Assembly (NCBI GenBank): GCA_012295275.1
Contig: CM022665.1
Location: 16,737,476-16,801,475, forward strand
Source: Chrysomallon squamiferum
Taxonomy: Eukaryota; Mollusca; Gastropoda; Neomphalida; Peltospiridae
Direction of reading: 5' to 3'
DNA length: 64,000 nt
The position numbers and the translations under genes were made by a program. Positions 37,401-49,482 of the stretch are shown here, piece after piece; position 1 is the stretch's first letter; each line of letters opens with the position of its first letter. The notes beneath the pieces are model-generated. The model ran no database searches and was not told the origin of the DNA. It saw only the letters and a list, made by a program, of their open reading frames with translations.

Positions 37401-40400
37401 AATATCAGTAAACCTTGGACAGATGATGCTCCTGACACATTCAAATTAGATTCACTAGAACTTTTCTTAGAAGTGTCACATGCTGCAGGTGAGGTGCGAA
37501 TGTCTCTTTTGCCTTTTGTCAGAGACGGTGGGCCGATTCTTTTCCTTCTGGAAGTTTCAGATTCATTGGATGCATCCATCTTGGATATTTCTTGTACAGA
37601 GGTATTACTCTTGATACATTCCTGTTTTATACTGCATTTATCATCAGGAGTCTGCAGTATTGACAAGTTAGGTTTATTTCCAGAAATTACACCTTTTGGA
37701 GTGCTGCTTCTTAGCTTAAATTCATCCATTTTAACAAGAATAGGAGTGGATGGCTCTGTTATGGGAGATTTTGACAGACTCTTATAATGGAAAGGTGATT
37801 TTTGCTCTTTGTTATACAGAAAGGAATTCTTCTTGTTCTCATTTGGAGATTTTGAATGCTTGTTTTGAATAAAAGGGATTTTTGGCTCCTTTGTGCATAA
37901 AATAGGAGATTCAGACTTCCTACTGATTAGAATAGGAGATTTTGATAGTCTTTTGTGAAGTGCTGGAGATTTTGGCTTCTTATTATTCTGAAAAGAGGTT
38001 TCTGCAGGTGACGTTGAAAGTTTTTTGTCAGAAACTGATGTTGTTGTCGACTCAGAATGGAAATTAACAGCAGTTTTTACTTTTTTGTTGCTAAGTAAAA
38101 GAGATTTACATTTTGTGGAATTTTCTTCAGTGTTATGCACTTCTTGGTTAAGAATATTATTATTATTTTTTGTTAACTTTCTATGTCTATTCTTGTTTGA
38201 ATCACATTGAGTCTGCTTGTAGGAGTATCCATCACACATGTGAGGTCTCAACAGGGATGGTGAAAATGGACATGAATGGAATGCATCATCATCATCATCA
38301 AAACTTGGTAAAGTTTCTTTTTCAAATTCTACTAGCTTATGAGGAGGAGCTATACTGGAGTCATTTTGAAAAAGTGATCTGTGAGATTTATTTGACAAGG
38401 TACGGTTGGATCGAAGAAATGAAAACCTGCTGTAGGAAAGAGATGCAGATGGTGATGGAGGTACAATGTCTTCATCAAGGTCAAATTCAAGATCAAACTT
38501 TGGCAGAGCAAAGTCTCCATCAAAATTACCCAATTCTTCAGAATTGCTAAGTTTCTTTGAAGTGTTATGAGATGTTGGTTCATCAGAGGAGTTATTTATA
38601 TCATGAAATATTATGTTTGGTTTGTCTGAAATCTGATTATCAGAAACTGATGAAGGTAGATTTTTTTGTAGGTTTCACTATCTTCTGATTTAAAAATGTT
38701 TTGGGAATCACAAACATTTGAACACTTCAGTTTATTGGAATCATTTAAAACCATTTTTACATCAGCGTTTCTGCTTTGAGGATTCACCCCATGGTCTACT
38801 TTTTCAGAAACAGTTTTTACAAATTCATCATCATTTTGTAAGAAGCTGGAACTGAAAACCATTGATGTGTTTGATAAAGGTGTACAATGCTGTTTTGTTT
38901 GTAAAGGTGTTTTGGAATCTCTCTCATTTCCTGGTGTAGTGTCGATGAGAGCCAGTGCTTGTGTAAATGTCACACCGTCAGATATTTTTACATCTTGAGA
39001 GTTCTCCATTTCTGGAGTTACAAAGATATCATCATTCAAGTCATCCACAAAAAATGAATCAAAGAATGGGTCAGTGAATGAATCTGTTTTCTCTGTTTTG
39101 TCTGGATAACATTTTGAAGATATGTTATTCACCTCATCCATATTTCTGTCTGCATTATGCTCATTAGTTATATTTGATCTTGAAAAATCTTCAGAAGCAT
39201 CTTTTGAAGCTGCACATATATGATCTTTACATGTGTAAGATGCTAATTTTTTATTACCACTTTCTTTCTCAGTGTCATTATGAGTTGTTCTCTCCTGTTT
39301 ATGTTTATCTATTTCATTATAAGCACTGGTAAAAACTGAAGAATCTTTAACATTTTTTGACATATCAATACTTTCCAAATTCATCAGATCTGCAGTTCTG
39401 TCAACATTTTCCATCCTGCTGAAAACATCTCCTGCGCTGCCATTAAATTCTCTTTTTTCAGTTTCATCCCAATCCAGTCTATGTGCATGTTTTGTAGATT
39501 TCAACATAGTAAACTTTTCAACTGTTTCCTTGTCTGAAGGATCACTAGAATCATCACTGAGCAGTTCAAAATCAACCACTATATTCAGGTCTTCCATTTC
39601 TTCTTCATCTATACAGTGATTACCACTCCTCCATTCTTCAACCAACAATTCAAGATTAAGCTGTGGCAGGTGAGATTTGTTAGCTAAAGAGTTAAATACT
39701 TCACTGAGTTCATCAACAGAGGGAGGAGTTGGGATACGGAATGTGCTGGAAGAATATGACTCACAAGCAGAAGTAGATTTGAATGTCTGTACATCAAACT
39801 TTGATTTTCCTGTCTTGTTAATCTCTTGCAATGACTTTCCAGCATAATCATCAGTTTCCATTCTGTTCACTGCATCAGATATGTTAGCTTTCATCATTAC
39901 TGACTGTTCATGTTCAATTATTTCATGAGTTTGCATTACACTGGCTCCAGTCACTTCAGTTTTCTCTTTAATTTTCATGGTCTTATCTTCTTCATATATA
40001 GATTCTCCATCTTGAAAATCATCCTCAGAATCATCTGTAATCATCTCTATGATTGGCTTCTTTTCACTTTTTCTGTGCTCTTTCACCTTAACTCTGCTTC
40101 TAACTTTATCTTTTGGGCTTGATCTAACTTCCTTTGACTTTGCTTCCATCTCTTTAGTATTTGAATCTTTTTTCTCTGAATTAATTTCTTTAGTTTTTAT
40201 TCCTGTTGGATTTGAGGTGGATGCTTTTCCTCCTGGATCAAACACTGGAAGATTGTCATGATTTCTGACTGGATCACTTTCAGATTCAATTACTGGAAGA
40301 AGCTCGCTTCTTTTTGGTTTTATTGTTCTGTCATTAGCTGTTTTTCTCTTACATTTCGCCATGATTATTTCTCTATCATCAGTTTTATCTTTTCTAGAAT

Positions 40401-41019
40401 AGAATTTTAGAATTCCTTGATCTGACTGTTCTGTATGATCTGGCTTTAGAATGTCATTTTCATTTAGAAATATTTTCATTTCGATGCCATAATTGTCTTC
40501 CTCAACTGGAAGAGATTCTGAAAAATAACATCAATGTCAATTCTAAAAATATTATGCTTGTTTTTACATTTATTTACTTATATTTTACTTATATAATTTT
40601 CTTTTTATGATTTGTTTCTTTATTCTTTTCTTGCTTTCTGTTTTTTTTTTTTATGTAAGTAGAATTATATGAATGAATGAATGAAATGTTGGCTTCACAG
40701 CTCAAGACCTGTTTATTTTAAGCATCAACCAAATGACAAAATTGTATAATAATAACAGAAAAATGTGATATTTTTGAGACTGACCATAATAGTTAAATAC
40801 AGTTTATTTGCAAATATTCAGTAAAATCTGAAATATAAATTCAGTTAAACCTTCCAGTGCAAATATATACAAGCGATGTATTAAAACATAAATAAATAAA
40901 TAAATAAATAAACAAACAAAAAAGCAAATAAAATAAAATAGAGGAGAGCAGAGCAGAGCAGAGCAAAGCAGAATAGAGTAAAGTCAAGTAAAATAAAAAA
41001 AATAATGATTAAATAAAAA

Positions 41020-41050
<31 letters not shown>

Positions 41051-44000
41051 TAATAAAAAACAAAACAAGTTTTGAAAAATTTTCTTAATTGCAGATTTCA
41101 GATTGTGGACTTGTATCCAAAAGAAAAACTTGCTCTGTGGATTACATTAATTCTGAAATTTAAACAAAGATAAGGACTGACGCTGTAGTTCTATAAACTC
41201 CATCAGTTCTACCAAGTGCTGTGATTTCAGAGAATGGTCAACGAGATAAGCTTTCTGAAGACGATTTTGCCATGGAAGCCATTCTGTGAGTGAGAGTTTA
41301 TTTTGTAAAGATGTTTCTTCATCACTGCCTTCTTCGTCCTACAAAATATTGATATATTCGATTCATCTTTTTTTGTCAATTAGAGTCTGCATTTGTCCAT
41401 TGTGATAGTTTTATGTGAATGTATTAGTGAATGATGACTGAATATGATGTTTTTGCAGCAAAAGTAGCCTACAGCATGTATATTTCTGGATTTGTGGTAT
41501 AGATAGAGTAAAAGTGGCTCCTAGTTTGTAAATTCAAATGTGTGTGTATCAAATAGGTATGTCTGGGGCATAAAAAATGCCAAATCTCTCTGTCTTGTTG
41601 TGTACAAATGTAAGTAAATATACATGTCCCTTATGTGTAATTTATTTATGGTATACATAGTGCTTGTGTGAAAGTTTAAGTGTATGGCATGTGCATAAGG
41701 GACTTTACTTGTATATCTCTTCTGTGTTTATGTGAATAAAAATAAACAAGAAAGTAAGTGTTTAATACATCACCTTGTTTGAATTAGGATTATAAAGGAA
41801 ACGACTCTCTGGTAATATTTTAATTTCCTCCTCAGGTAAAAGATATTCCTTCAATTCTTCAAATTCTTCTCTGGTTATTCCTCCATCCTCTTCTACAGCA
41901 GATCGTTTAGCTTTGAAAAGCCAGAAAATTCAGTTTAAATATTATTCCTTTATAGGTAGAAGAAAAATATCTGAAAGATTCTTTTATAATACTGAGATCC
42001 ATGATGAATGATAACATCAAAGGAAAATATGTAACTGAGTATATTTAATTATTGTACATTAATTGTATCACTGAACAAACATATATATTCAGTATATTTT
42101 GTAAACATTCAGATGATCCTTTTATTTGTCAAAAAACATGCAATTTAAACAAATAGCCCAAACATTTTGCATTCCTTTGAAACATTATTATTTATTTTTG
42201 TTTATCTTAGAACTAATTTTGGCTAATGACAAAGAAAGGCAATTATAAGAAAAGCCTGGAATAATTTATTAACCACAGGCTTGTTGTTCTTTGCTAAGTA
42301 TTTGATCTGATGTAATACTGCAAATAAAAATATAAAAAGTATGCATCTTTTTAAAGAAAGCACAAAGACAATGACCACTAATACATTTATCATGGGAAAC
42401 TGGCCAATTACTAAGTTAAAAACAAATATGCAACATACCATAATTCTTAATGTTTCCAGTTTTCATATTTTTGTGATTGTTTTGTTTATTTTTTTTACTG
42501 GGAAGATCCACCTGTTTGACAGTCATAAACATTTTGTGACATGTAGGTACAAGGCCTTCAGGAAACATTCTCTGGTTGTACTTGTAGAAATGCAGAGATT
42601 TAGCTCCATTCAGAATAGCTTTGTGAATACTCTTCTTGGAGTACTGACTTTGATTGTAAATCTTAAAGTAAAAATAATTTTAAAATATAGAATTTTTGTA
42701 GAATGCTGAAAACAGATGAAAGAGAACTAAATTAAATTACGGAAGCATGACTAAGTAAACCCCATAGGAAGAAGAATACATTTTTAATATTAAATAAGAT
42801 AAATGTTTTTTTTTAAATATTATATATCCATGCTGCTGATGTTTTTAAATTTATCAAATTGGTACAAATGTCTAATACTGTCTTTAAATTTCACTTACAA
42901 AATGCTGTGAATATTTGTTCCAACTCAATACAATCATGTCAAGAATAATTCAAGTAATAAAGAACATAATATATAGATATTTCAAAAATCATTAAATTTG
43001 ATATTCTTGACAAATGAAAAATTAATCTAGATGTGGTTGTTAGCCCTCAGATATATTAATAAATCTGACTGCTGCGTACAGTGCAATTACTAGCAGCGTA
43101 CAGTGCAATTACTAGCAGCTGTATACAGCAGAAGAAATTTTATTTTAAATTTAAAAGACATAGCTAGTAAGACTAACTTGTTCTTCTTTGCCTTCTGTGA
43201 CAAGCATGACAATTCTTCCTTCTCTCTTTCTGCCTGTTCTGCCCATTCTCTGAATGAGTCGTATTGGTGATTTATGAGCATCAAAACAAATTATCAAATC
43301 AACATCACCAATGTCCAAACCTTCTTCCCCAACACAGGTAGACACTAGAGTATTGTAGCCACCTTCTCTGAATGCTTTCATAACCTGTTAAAGATTTTTC
43401 TAATTGTAAATTTAAAAATTCAAAATTCCTCATCCTTTTAGTGCATACATTTTTATTGTTACTGAAACGTTAAATCATAATTATAATTATTTTGCCTGTA
43501 ATATGTGTTTACATTTAGTGTTATAATATTCAGTTATATGTATGTCAAAATAACTGATTTCTGTTATTGAAAATCAGACTGTAACATGATACCATGGCTT
43601 TACTCCTGACACAGCCATATCTGTTATTATTAAATTTTTAAATTTTAAATTTTTAAAGTAAAAAGAAAAAAAGAAATTAAAAGTAATTTTCTGCAAAGAC
43701 TAGATAGGAGCAAACTTGATTAACTGGTGGAATAGTTTGCGGCAGGTATTTTCTAGGTACAGAAAAGTGCATTTAATATCTCTATTGTTAATTTATTACT
43801 GTACTACTTAACCTTTCTGATATAAAACAAATACGTCCAACACTTAACAAGATTAGAATTAATGTGCTATAAATCAAAACATGTCTCCTACCTTTAACTG
43901 TTCTTTCTGAGTGAAACCTTTTCCAACACGTCCAGTTGATGACTGACCAATGAAACTCATCACCATGACCAGTGGACTGTGTCTACTCAGCATGTTTCTG

Positions 44001-47000
44001 ATTTCTTCCACGCTGTCTCGGTACTGGGAGAAAATCATAACACGTGTGGAACATACACTCTTGTCTTCAGTTACTGTCAGTCATAAACACACAAAATCAA
44101 ACATTAAGAAAATACACAGACTAAATTAGTAAATATATTTTGTATACCTCCAAATGTCTCAACTGTGTATTTCTTGTTAATTTATACATTTAGACTGTCG
44201 ACAGATAGGTATAAATCATCTAAATGTAGTATTTATATTTTATATTTTCTAAATTTATATTTTACAGTTTAGTATTTCCATGTGACAGTTTTATTCTGTT
44301 CTTTTAAAGTAAATATCTTGTCATGAAAACAAGCAGCCTTAAAATATTTTGTGTTTTTTGGATAGATTAATTGTATGTTATTAAAGAGTAGCTAGGATAA
44401 GGCAAACTTATTGCTGGAAATAGCCTCAATTCATGTATTTCTTGACTTGAACAAATTAAGCTTGCTCACTTGATATTATTATTTGTTAACAACTATTTTA
44501 TATATATACACAGCTCCAAAGAGTAATCTAGCAATAAGAAAGCAGTTCATTTTCAACATATCTGTGGTGGCATAACGGATATTTCAATTTGCATACATTT
44601 AACTATTTCATTATATGTAATCTTCATTTAAAAAGAAAAGAAATGAAAGGATGAAGTTAAAATTCCTGGAAATCACAATAAAATTAAATCAGATCATACT
44701 ATTCTGGAATTTTCTAAAATGATCTAAAACAATTTCTTCAAGTTTTTTCAGTTTGGGATGTCCACTTATAAAAGCTGGCAACTGACTTGTACTACATGAA
44801 CTGAAAAAAAAACAAACATTTTTCTTAGTTAAAATGAAAGAATATTTAACTGACTAATCTAATCTATTTATTTTATATCTTCATATTAACCAAATGTAGC
44901 TAAGGAAACAAAAAAAACAAAACCCAACAAAATCAGAAAGAAATGTAAAATATTAAAAGGATACAATCTAAAAACAAAAAAGAGAAAAGAAATAAAAAAT
45001 AAAATAAAATAAAATAAAATAATTTGGAAATAAAGAGAAAATAAGTCAGTTTTTGATATAAATAGAATGAAATAATACTACACACCTATTTTCAATAAAT
45101 TTTGTTTTTAACTCATCCATGATTTCCATGAAGTCAGCATTTCTCAACAATTCTGCTCTGGTTCTTCCAAAACTTTTCTCTCCACTGACAATGCCATCGA
45201 GGAAGGTATAAAATGGCCGAAGACCATGTAGTTGAAGGAGTTCAGAAGCATGGTATAAACTCATTCCTAATGCAAAGTCACCCTCAACAACACCATATTG
45301 ATTTTTCTATTTAATAAATAAATAAATAGATAAAAAAAAAACAAAAAAAAAACATTTAAATAAAAATAAATAACAGATAAAACTTAAATAAATTAAATTA
45401 AAAAATAAAATAAAACACTATAAAACAAAATAAAATAACATAAATAATTAAAATAAAATAAAATAAATAATTAGGATAATATAAAAGAAAACATCAGAAT
45501 CTACGATAAACGTTTCTGTTAGTTCATCTTTTAGAAAAAAAACACCAACTAACTGGTAAATTTTCTGGTGGGTTCTGTCTGAACATCTCTCTGGATTTTA
45601 ACAACAGAAACTTTGAAAGACTTGCTGGGTCTCGTTTGTAAAGAACTCTAAAATGCACAAGTCTGGAAACTACCAGTGATATCACCTGCACAAAAAAAGG
45701 AAAGAGAATTAGAAAGCAATGTGCAAACAAGTTATCTCATCCTGAAAAGCAAAAAAGAGATAACTGAAAAATAACATGCCAGTGTGTTAATAATTATCTT
45801 ATTCTAAGAAAATGTAAAATTTTGGCAAAATGACAAATTAAAATAATAAATAATATGATATAAACCAAAGGGAAATAAACAGAGAACAAAATGCATTAGT
45901 AACCAAATGATTGTCCCATTCCAACAAAACCTTGATAAATTAATATTTTCACTGGATCAAAAAAGACATACTTTCTAAATAGTAATCCACTCTACAAATA
46001 AAAAAAGGCATAATTTCATGTCTGGAAAGAGCAGTGCGGGAATGTCTTGTCTGCCACAGATTTTACACTGACCATGTTATTCATGCCATAAAAAATATGA
46101 TATACTAACATAATTCCAACAGTTGGCAAAATGTCACAACTCTTTGTTTGTCATCTTTGTGCTACAGAAAAACCAAAATTAACTTATGAATGTATAAAGT
46201 GATTGTAATTTGAAATGAAGCTACTGAAGTAAGAGAGAAAAATTAAATTAATTACATTAAAAAATTTAGTTTTGATTTTAGTCAGTTCATCTCCTAAAGG
46301 AATAACGATCTTCTCAACATTCCTTTTGTGAGTATATGGTTGGATATCGAGACAGTCTTCTGTTCGGATTTCAATGTGAGAGATGAGTAGATTGGTCAAA
46401 ACTTGCTGTACTGCCTGAACAAATAAAATAAAATACTGGTAAACATGATAGTAGTAGTAGTAATAATAATAATAATGTAACTAAATATAAAGAGACAAAA
46501 TATTGAGAATTCATCAAAAAAAGTTTATATTATTCTGCTGAAAGGTTACTAATACAAGTAGAATTAAAAGTAAAAGAAATTGAACTAATAAAATAAAAAG
46601 GATATGTTAATTTAAAATTCTTATTAAAATATGCCAACCTTTCTAATGGCTATCATTTGCACATTTAGAAAAGGATACAAAACAACACATCCCAAAATAA
46701 TAATAATTTAATAATTTCCAGTTTATAAAAATGTAGATACCTTGATGTCACTTCCGGGTGTAGCACTAAGAGCAAGGATTCTGAAATCTTTAGTGTATTT
46801 AATGGTTTCTCTGACAACCTAGAATAAACAAAATTAAAAACAAAAATATACATGTGTAAGATTTTTTACTTTACATACATGAAAAGTTTCTCTAACATTG
46901 AGGATATAATTTTTTGAATTATAAAAATATAGAACAAGATAATATTTAAGAGTTGACTTTATATACAAGTATCAGAAAAACTAGTCAAATAAAACAGAAA

Positions 47001-48246
47001 ACAATATAAATATTCTTTCAAAATTTTATGTGTCCACTACTAGAATTTGTTTCAAAACTTTATAATAAAAATATTATTAAAGAGAGAAACAAAAAAGCCA
47101 TCAATATCTGGGATGATTTCTGATGATGTTCATGATGATTTTTGTTTAGTACATGCCTGGCAGTAAGCATGGTTTCCTAAAGCTTTGTGAGCTTCATCAA
47201 ACACCAAACATTTGATTGCATGGACAGGACAAGTTCCTCGTGTCAGGTCGTTAGTTAGAACTTGAGGTGTTAAGAAAAATACTCTCTTGTTGTGCCATGC
47301 TTTTTGTCGATTTGTTGGATTCATGGAACCTTTAAATAAATTTTTGAAAAGAAGGTATCAATACATAAAGTTCTAGATTCGTAGGAAAATTTTATTCAAC
47401 AAATGCACTTATGAAAAAAAAAAATTATTGTTGTCAATACTGATTAAATAATATTTATTATTTTAGTTTAATTAATATAAAAATACCTGTCATTTCAGCT
47501 GTATCATCCTGGGGAATTCCCATTATTTTATAGCAGGCTTCTATCTGTTGTGCAACAAGTGGTTTCGTTGGTGCCATGAAAATGATTTTGCCTTCAGGAT
47601 ACCATCGATAGAAGTTGTACATCACCACAGCAGCAATAAAAGTCTTTCCCAGCCCAGTGGGAAGAGTCACAAGAGTATTTCTAAACAAAGATGTTTTTAC
47701 AATACTATACTGATAATCCCTCACTGGATAATTTGTTGGGTAAATCCATAATCTTCCAGCATTTTTGTCAAACCCTGCTAAATCTGGTACCATTGACAAA
47801 TCTGTGCTAGTTTTATCAAGATCTACATCAATATCATCAACTCCCAATGAAATGTTTCCCAAATCAACCCCAGCTGAACTGCCAGTAGTTTGAGGTTTTC
47901 CAAAGTTACTGAATAATTTTGAAGTTTCTTTTGTAGCAGGTAATGATGGTTGCCCTAACTGATAGCCTTGGTTGGTGTTGTGTGTAACGGATTGTTTCCA
48001 TTTACTTGTAGAAGGTCCACCTGATGTAATTTTCTCACACATGTTTTTTTCAGAAACAAACAACATGCTCTCCTCCAGAGCACGAGTAAGCAAAGCATCA
48101 TCATCATCATCTTCACAAAGATCTATCATGTTATTTACATCAGGTTTTGTAAATGAAGATGACGATAATGTACTTTTCTTAACAGTCTCAGTTTCGGATT
48201 TGTATTGCCAGCTCTGGAATAATGTCTTCTGTTTTGATTTACTCAT
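26237..48246 (-). CDS. FANCM: FANCM, Fanconi anaemia DNA translocase, complete
   Basis: The gene encodes a FANCM orthologue of about 2608 residues (human 2048), an ATP-dependent fork-remodelling translocase that recruits the Fanconi core complex. It has 27 exons: 47487-48246, 47157-47329, 46741-46818, 46256-46414, 45554-45685, 45086-45306, 44700-44800, 43892-44073, 43178-43384, 42499-42661, 41774-41910, 41182-41338, 37414-40517, 36810-36908, 36594-36634, 35353-35428, 34664-34734, 34055-34196, 33532-33693, 31851-32818, 31350-31415, 30613-30727, 30159-30291, 29187-29260, 27053-27150, 26688-26782, 26237-26348. Phases agree throughout, and total coding length is divisible by three once one missing A in exon 13 is allowed for. 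Domain order is DEAH helicase, long disordered centre, ERCC4-like domain, tandem HhH. The start is the first ATG of exon 1 ([13 protein letters not shown]) and the stop is TGA at 26237-26239. The extra length relative to human comes mainly from exons 13 and 20. Confidence 0.95.
27155..29140. repeat. A-rich low-complexity block in FANCM intron 24
   Basis: About 2 kb composed almost entirely of A and T with strong A excess on the plus strand (runs of AAATAAAA), so the FANCM pre-mRNA is U-rich here. No exon is seen. Long open frames across it encode only Phe/Leu/Ile/Tyr runs and are artefacts. Confidence 0.8.
29290..29830. repeat. T-rich low-complexity block in FANCM intron 23
   Basis: The strand bias flips: this block is T-rich on plus. 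It contains repeated versions of ATTTAGAACAATTTTATTTC followed by TTTTGTTTTATTTTAATT near 29367, 29605 and 29735. With the neighbouring A-rich block it could pair in the pre-mRNA around exon 24. Confidence 0.65.
31851..36908 (-). CDS. FANCM: FANCM acidic region, exons 14-20
   Basis: Small exons 14-18 encode charged, low-complexity linkers. Exon 18 ([20 protein letters not shown]) and exon 19 ([36 protein letters not shown]) match the vertebrate FANCM segment just before the C-terminal domains, which anchors the exon order. Exon 20 (968 nt) is a disordered Lys/Ser-rich region with several SSSE(N/D)E acidic clusters that resemble CK2 sites (inference). The exon 17 acceptor is ambiguous between CATTAG and AGAAG three bases on; both keep the frame. 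Confidence 0.88.
32819..33531. other. FANCM intron 19 with a higher-complexity patch
   Basis: The stretch 33000-33300 has normal base composition, unlike neighbouring introns. It may be a remnant of an interspersed repeat (inference). No coding homology is recognised; a (CA)n tract lies at about 32960-32983. Confidence 0.4.
35622..35877. mobile_element. Probable piggyBac-type MITE with TTAA flanks
   Basis: A 256-bp interval bounded by TTAA at both ends (35622-35625 and 35874-35877). Its termini read TTAAnnCCTTnnnTGCTG inward from both sides. TTAA target sites are the hallmark of piggyBac elements. It lies in FANCM intron 15 and has no coding capacity. The inverted match is short, so this is tentative. 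Confidence 0.45.
35882..36362. repeat. Fold-back inverted repeat, ~125-bp arms
   Basis: The left arm (35882-36003) and right arm (36234-36362) are reverse complements at roughly three-quarters identity, sharing GCTAATAACTTTA, AGATATTGA(A/G)CTGAAA and the TTTTGACCA(A/G)GAGACA block. The loop is about 230 bp. It directly abuts the TTAA-flanked element in FANCM intron 15 and would form a hairpin in the pre-mRNA. Confidence 0.7.
37414..42661 (-). CDS. FANCM: FANCM central region, exons 10-13, with a one-base frame break
   Basis: Exon 10 continues the conserved post-helicase segment ([31 protein letters not shown]). Exon 12 carries [20 protein letters not shown], matching the human segment that starts LSLSEWRLWQDH. 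Exon 13 is a giant exon of 3.1 kb encoding about 1035 mostly acidic, Ser/Thr-rich, disordered residues, equivalent to the large exon of vertebrate FANCM. The reading frame is interrupted at the run of seven A's (plus-strand T's 38661-38667). Upstream it reads SEDSETYKK, and downstream the frame one base back reads [15 protein letters not shown] and stays open to the donor. Downstream are an FDLEF motif (38483-38497) and a string of Ser-Pro repeats. Confidence 0.88.
37735..37995 (-). repeat. FANCM: Coding Ser-Pro repeat array in FANCM exon 13
   Basis: Units such as [49 protein letters not shown] and LSKSPITEP recur every 10-13 residues. The DNA repeats too (GGAGATTTTG and AATAGGAGATT cores on plus). 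Ser-Pro sites are typical CDK/MAPK targets (inference). Confidence 0.75.
40940..40990. repeat. (AGAGC)n-like minisatellite in FANCM intron 12
   Basis: A GAGCAGAGCAGAGCAGAGCA core decays into AAGCAGAATAGAGTAAAG. It sits in an A-rich stretch with (AAAT)n. Confidence 0.7.
43070..43125. repeat. 22-bp minisatellite near FANCM exon 9 donor
   Basis: The unit GCAGCGTACAGTGCAATTAC plus TA occurs twice in tandem and begins a third, diverged copy (GCAGCTGTATACAGC). It is about 50 bp intronward of the exon 9 donor. Confidence 0.75.
43178..48246 (-). CDS. FANCM: FANCM SF2 helicase/translocase core (exons 1-9)
   Basis: After about 170 disordered N-terminal residues ([14 protein letters not shown]), the motor begins at [12 protein letters not shown]. 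Motif I is LPTGLGKTF in exon 1, the DEAH box is [17 protein letters not shown] in exon 2, and motif III is [10 protein letters not shown] in exon 3. Exons 4-7 encode the insert domain between the RecA lobes ([23 protein letters not shown]). Exon 8 has [15 protein letters not shown], and exon 9 has [20 protein letters not shown] and motif [15 protein letters not shown]. All ATPase residues expected for the Hef/MPH1/FANCM family are present, so the motor should be active. Intron 2 uses a GC donor. Confidence 0.95.
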
Positions 48247-49482
48247 GATTAAATTAACCTGCTGTTTTCATATTTCAGTCTTTAGATACCATAATTTAGA
48301 TTATTTGCTGCTCAATCTTGTAACTATGAAATGAATTTTCAGTATATTCTGAAGCATACATTAACATCTTGAAACAAGGAAATAATCTTAATACAGTGCA
48401 AACATTACAGATCATCTCACCTACGCTTATGATCTTCTGAGATGACATTGTGATTACAGCAAAATAAAACATTACTACAAAACTAATTAGTATTCCTTAC
48501 ATTGTATATATTATATAGTGTGTATATAAAAAGACAACAAAAAATACCCTTATTTTCTGCAAGTCAGTAAAAATCAGTTAAAAACTTGTAATCATTGATA
48601 ATGTATTGGTTTTGCAATGATTTAGCACTGATGTAAAGTAAGTTAATAACATAAGCATATCTATCATTATGCCGATTCAGGGTATTCCGATTTGAGATGG
48701 CCTGTTATAACGTTTACTAGTTTAGCCTTTAGCTGTTTGTATGTTTGCTTTCACCGTCTAAAAGTGTTGTGTCAATTGTTATTTTAAAAAAGTTAGTTTC
48801 AACAAGTTTATAAAAAAAATATATATAATAATTTAATTTTTTTTTAGAAACGGTACCAATAAACTTCATTATGGTGGCGCATTATGTCACACCTGCAATC
48901 AAAAGGGTCTGTTAATTTCTCATAAAATCAAAAACCATGGATAGGTGCTTATTTGCATTTCAGTCATTACAACGATACCGTGCTTTCGAGTATTCCGCCG
49001 TTTCATAAATTTACTTTCTTGAAAAGAGAACGATAAGGGGAGATGATTAATAAACAAACTAAAGGAGTCGTTACTTTGTTTATAATTTATTCATAATTTT
49101 ACGTGTCACGTTTTTAAAAAAATATATATCTATTATTATTAATATTAAATAAAATTAAAAACAAAATAACACTTTATTTAAATCACGTTAAAAAAAATAA
49201 AATAAATAAATATGTACGTATAGAAAAATGTGGATAAACCATGCCCATAGCGATAGTTACGTTGAAAAATTGCTAACCAGTCTAATGACCTGGATTTGTT
49301 TCTTTCGTTGTCAAACATGGCTGGACGCTGGATTTTACGTTGATTCGGAATGAAACATTTATGTTACGAATTACATAGATATGACATAATCCATATATCA
49401 TTTTATTACTGATAAAATTTCTATTTTACTAAAGAATATATTTCTACAATATATACATTGTGACTTGAAAATTTGTGCGAAA
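48247..49482. promoter_or_regulatory. Divergent intergenic region between FANCM and MAP10
   Basis: These 1.2 kb separate the FANCM start (minus) from the MAP10 start (plus). No open reading frame with coding character is seen. GC is locally higher around 48880-49040 and 49245-49345, the likeliest promoter patches. Non-coding first exons for either gene could lie here but cannot be placed. Confidence 0.45.

Noticed and set aside
38170-38583. Open frames on both strands overlapping FANCM exon 13 out of frame
   Set aside because: They are shadows of the long exon 13 frame. The in-frame sequence carries FDLEF and the Ser-Pro repeats.
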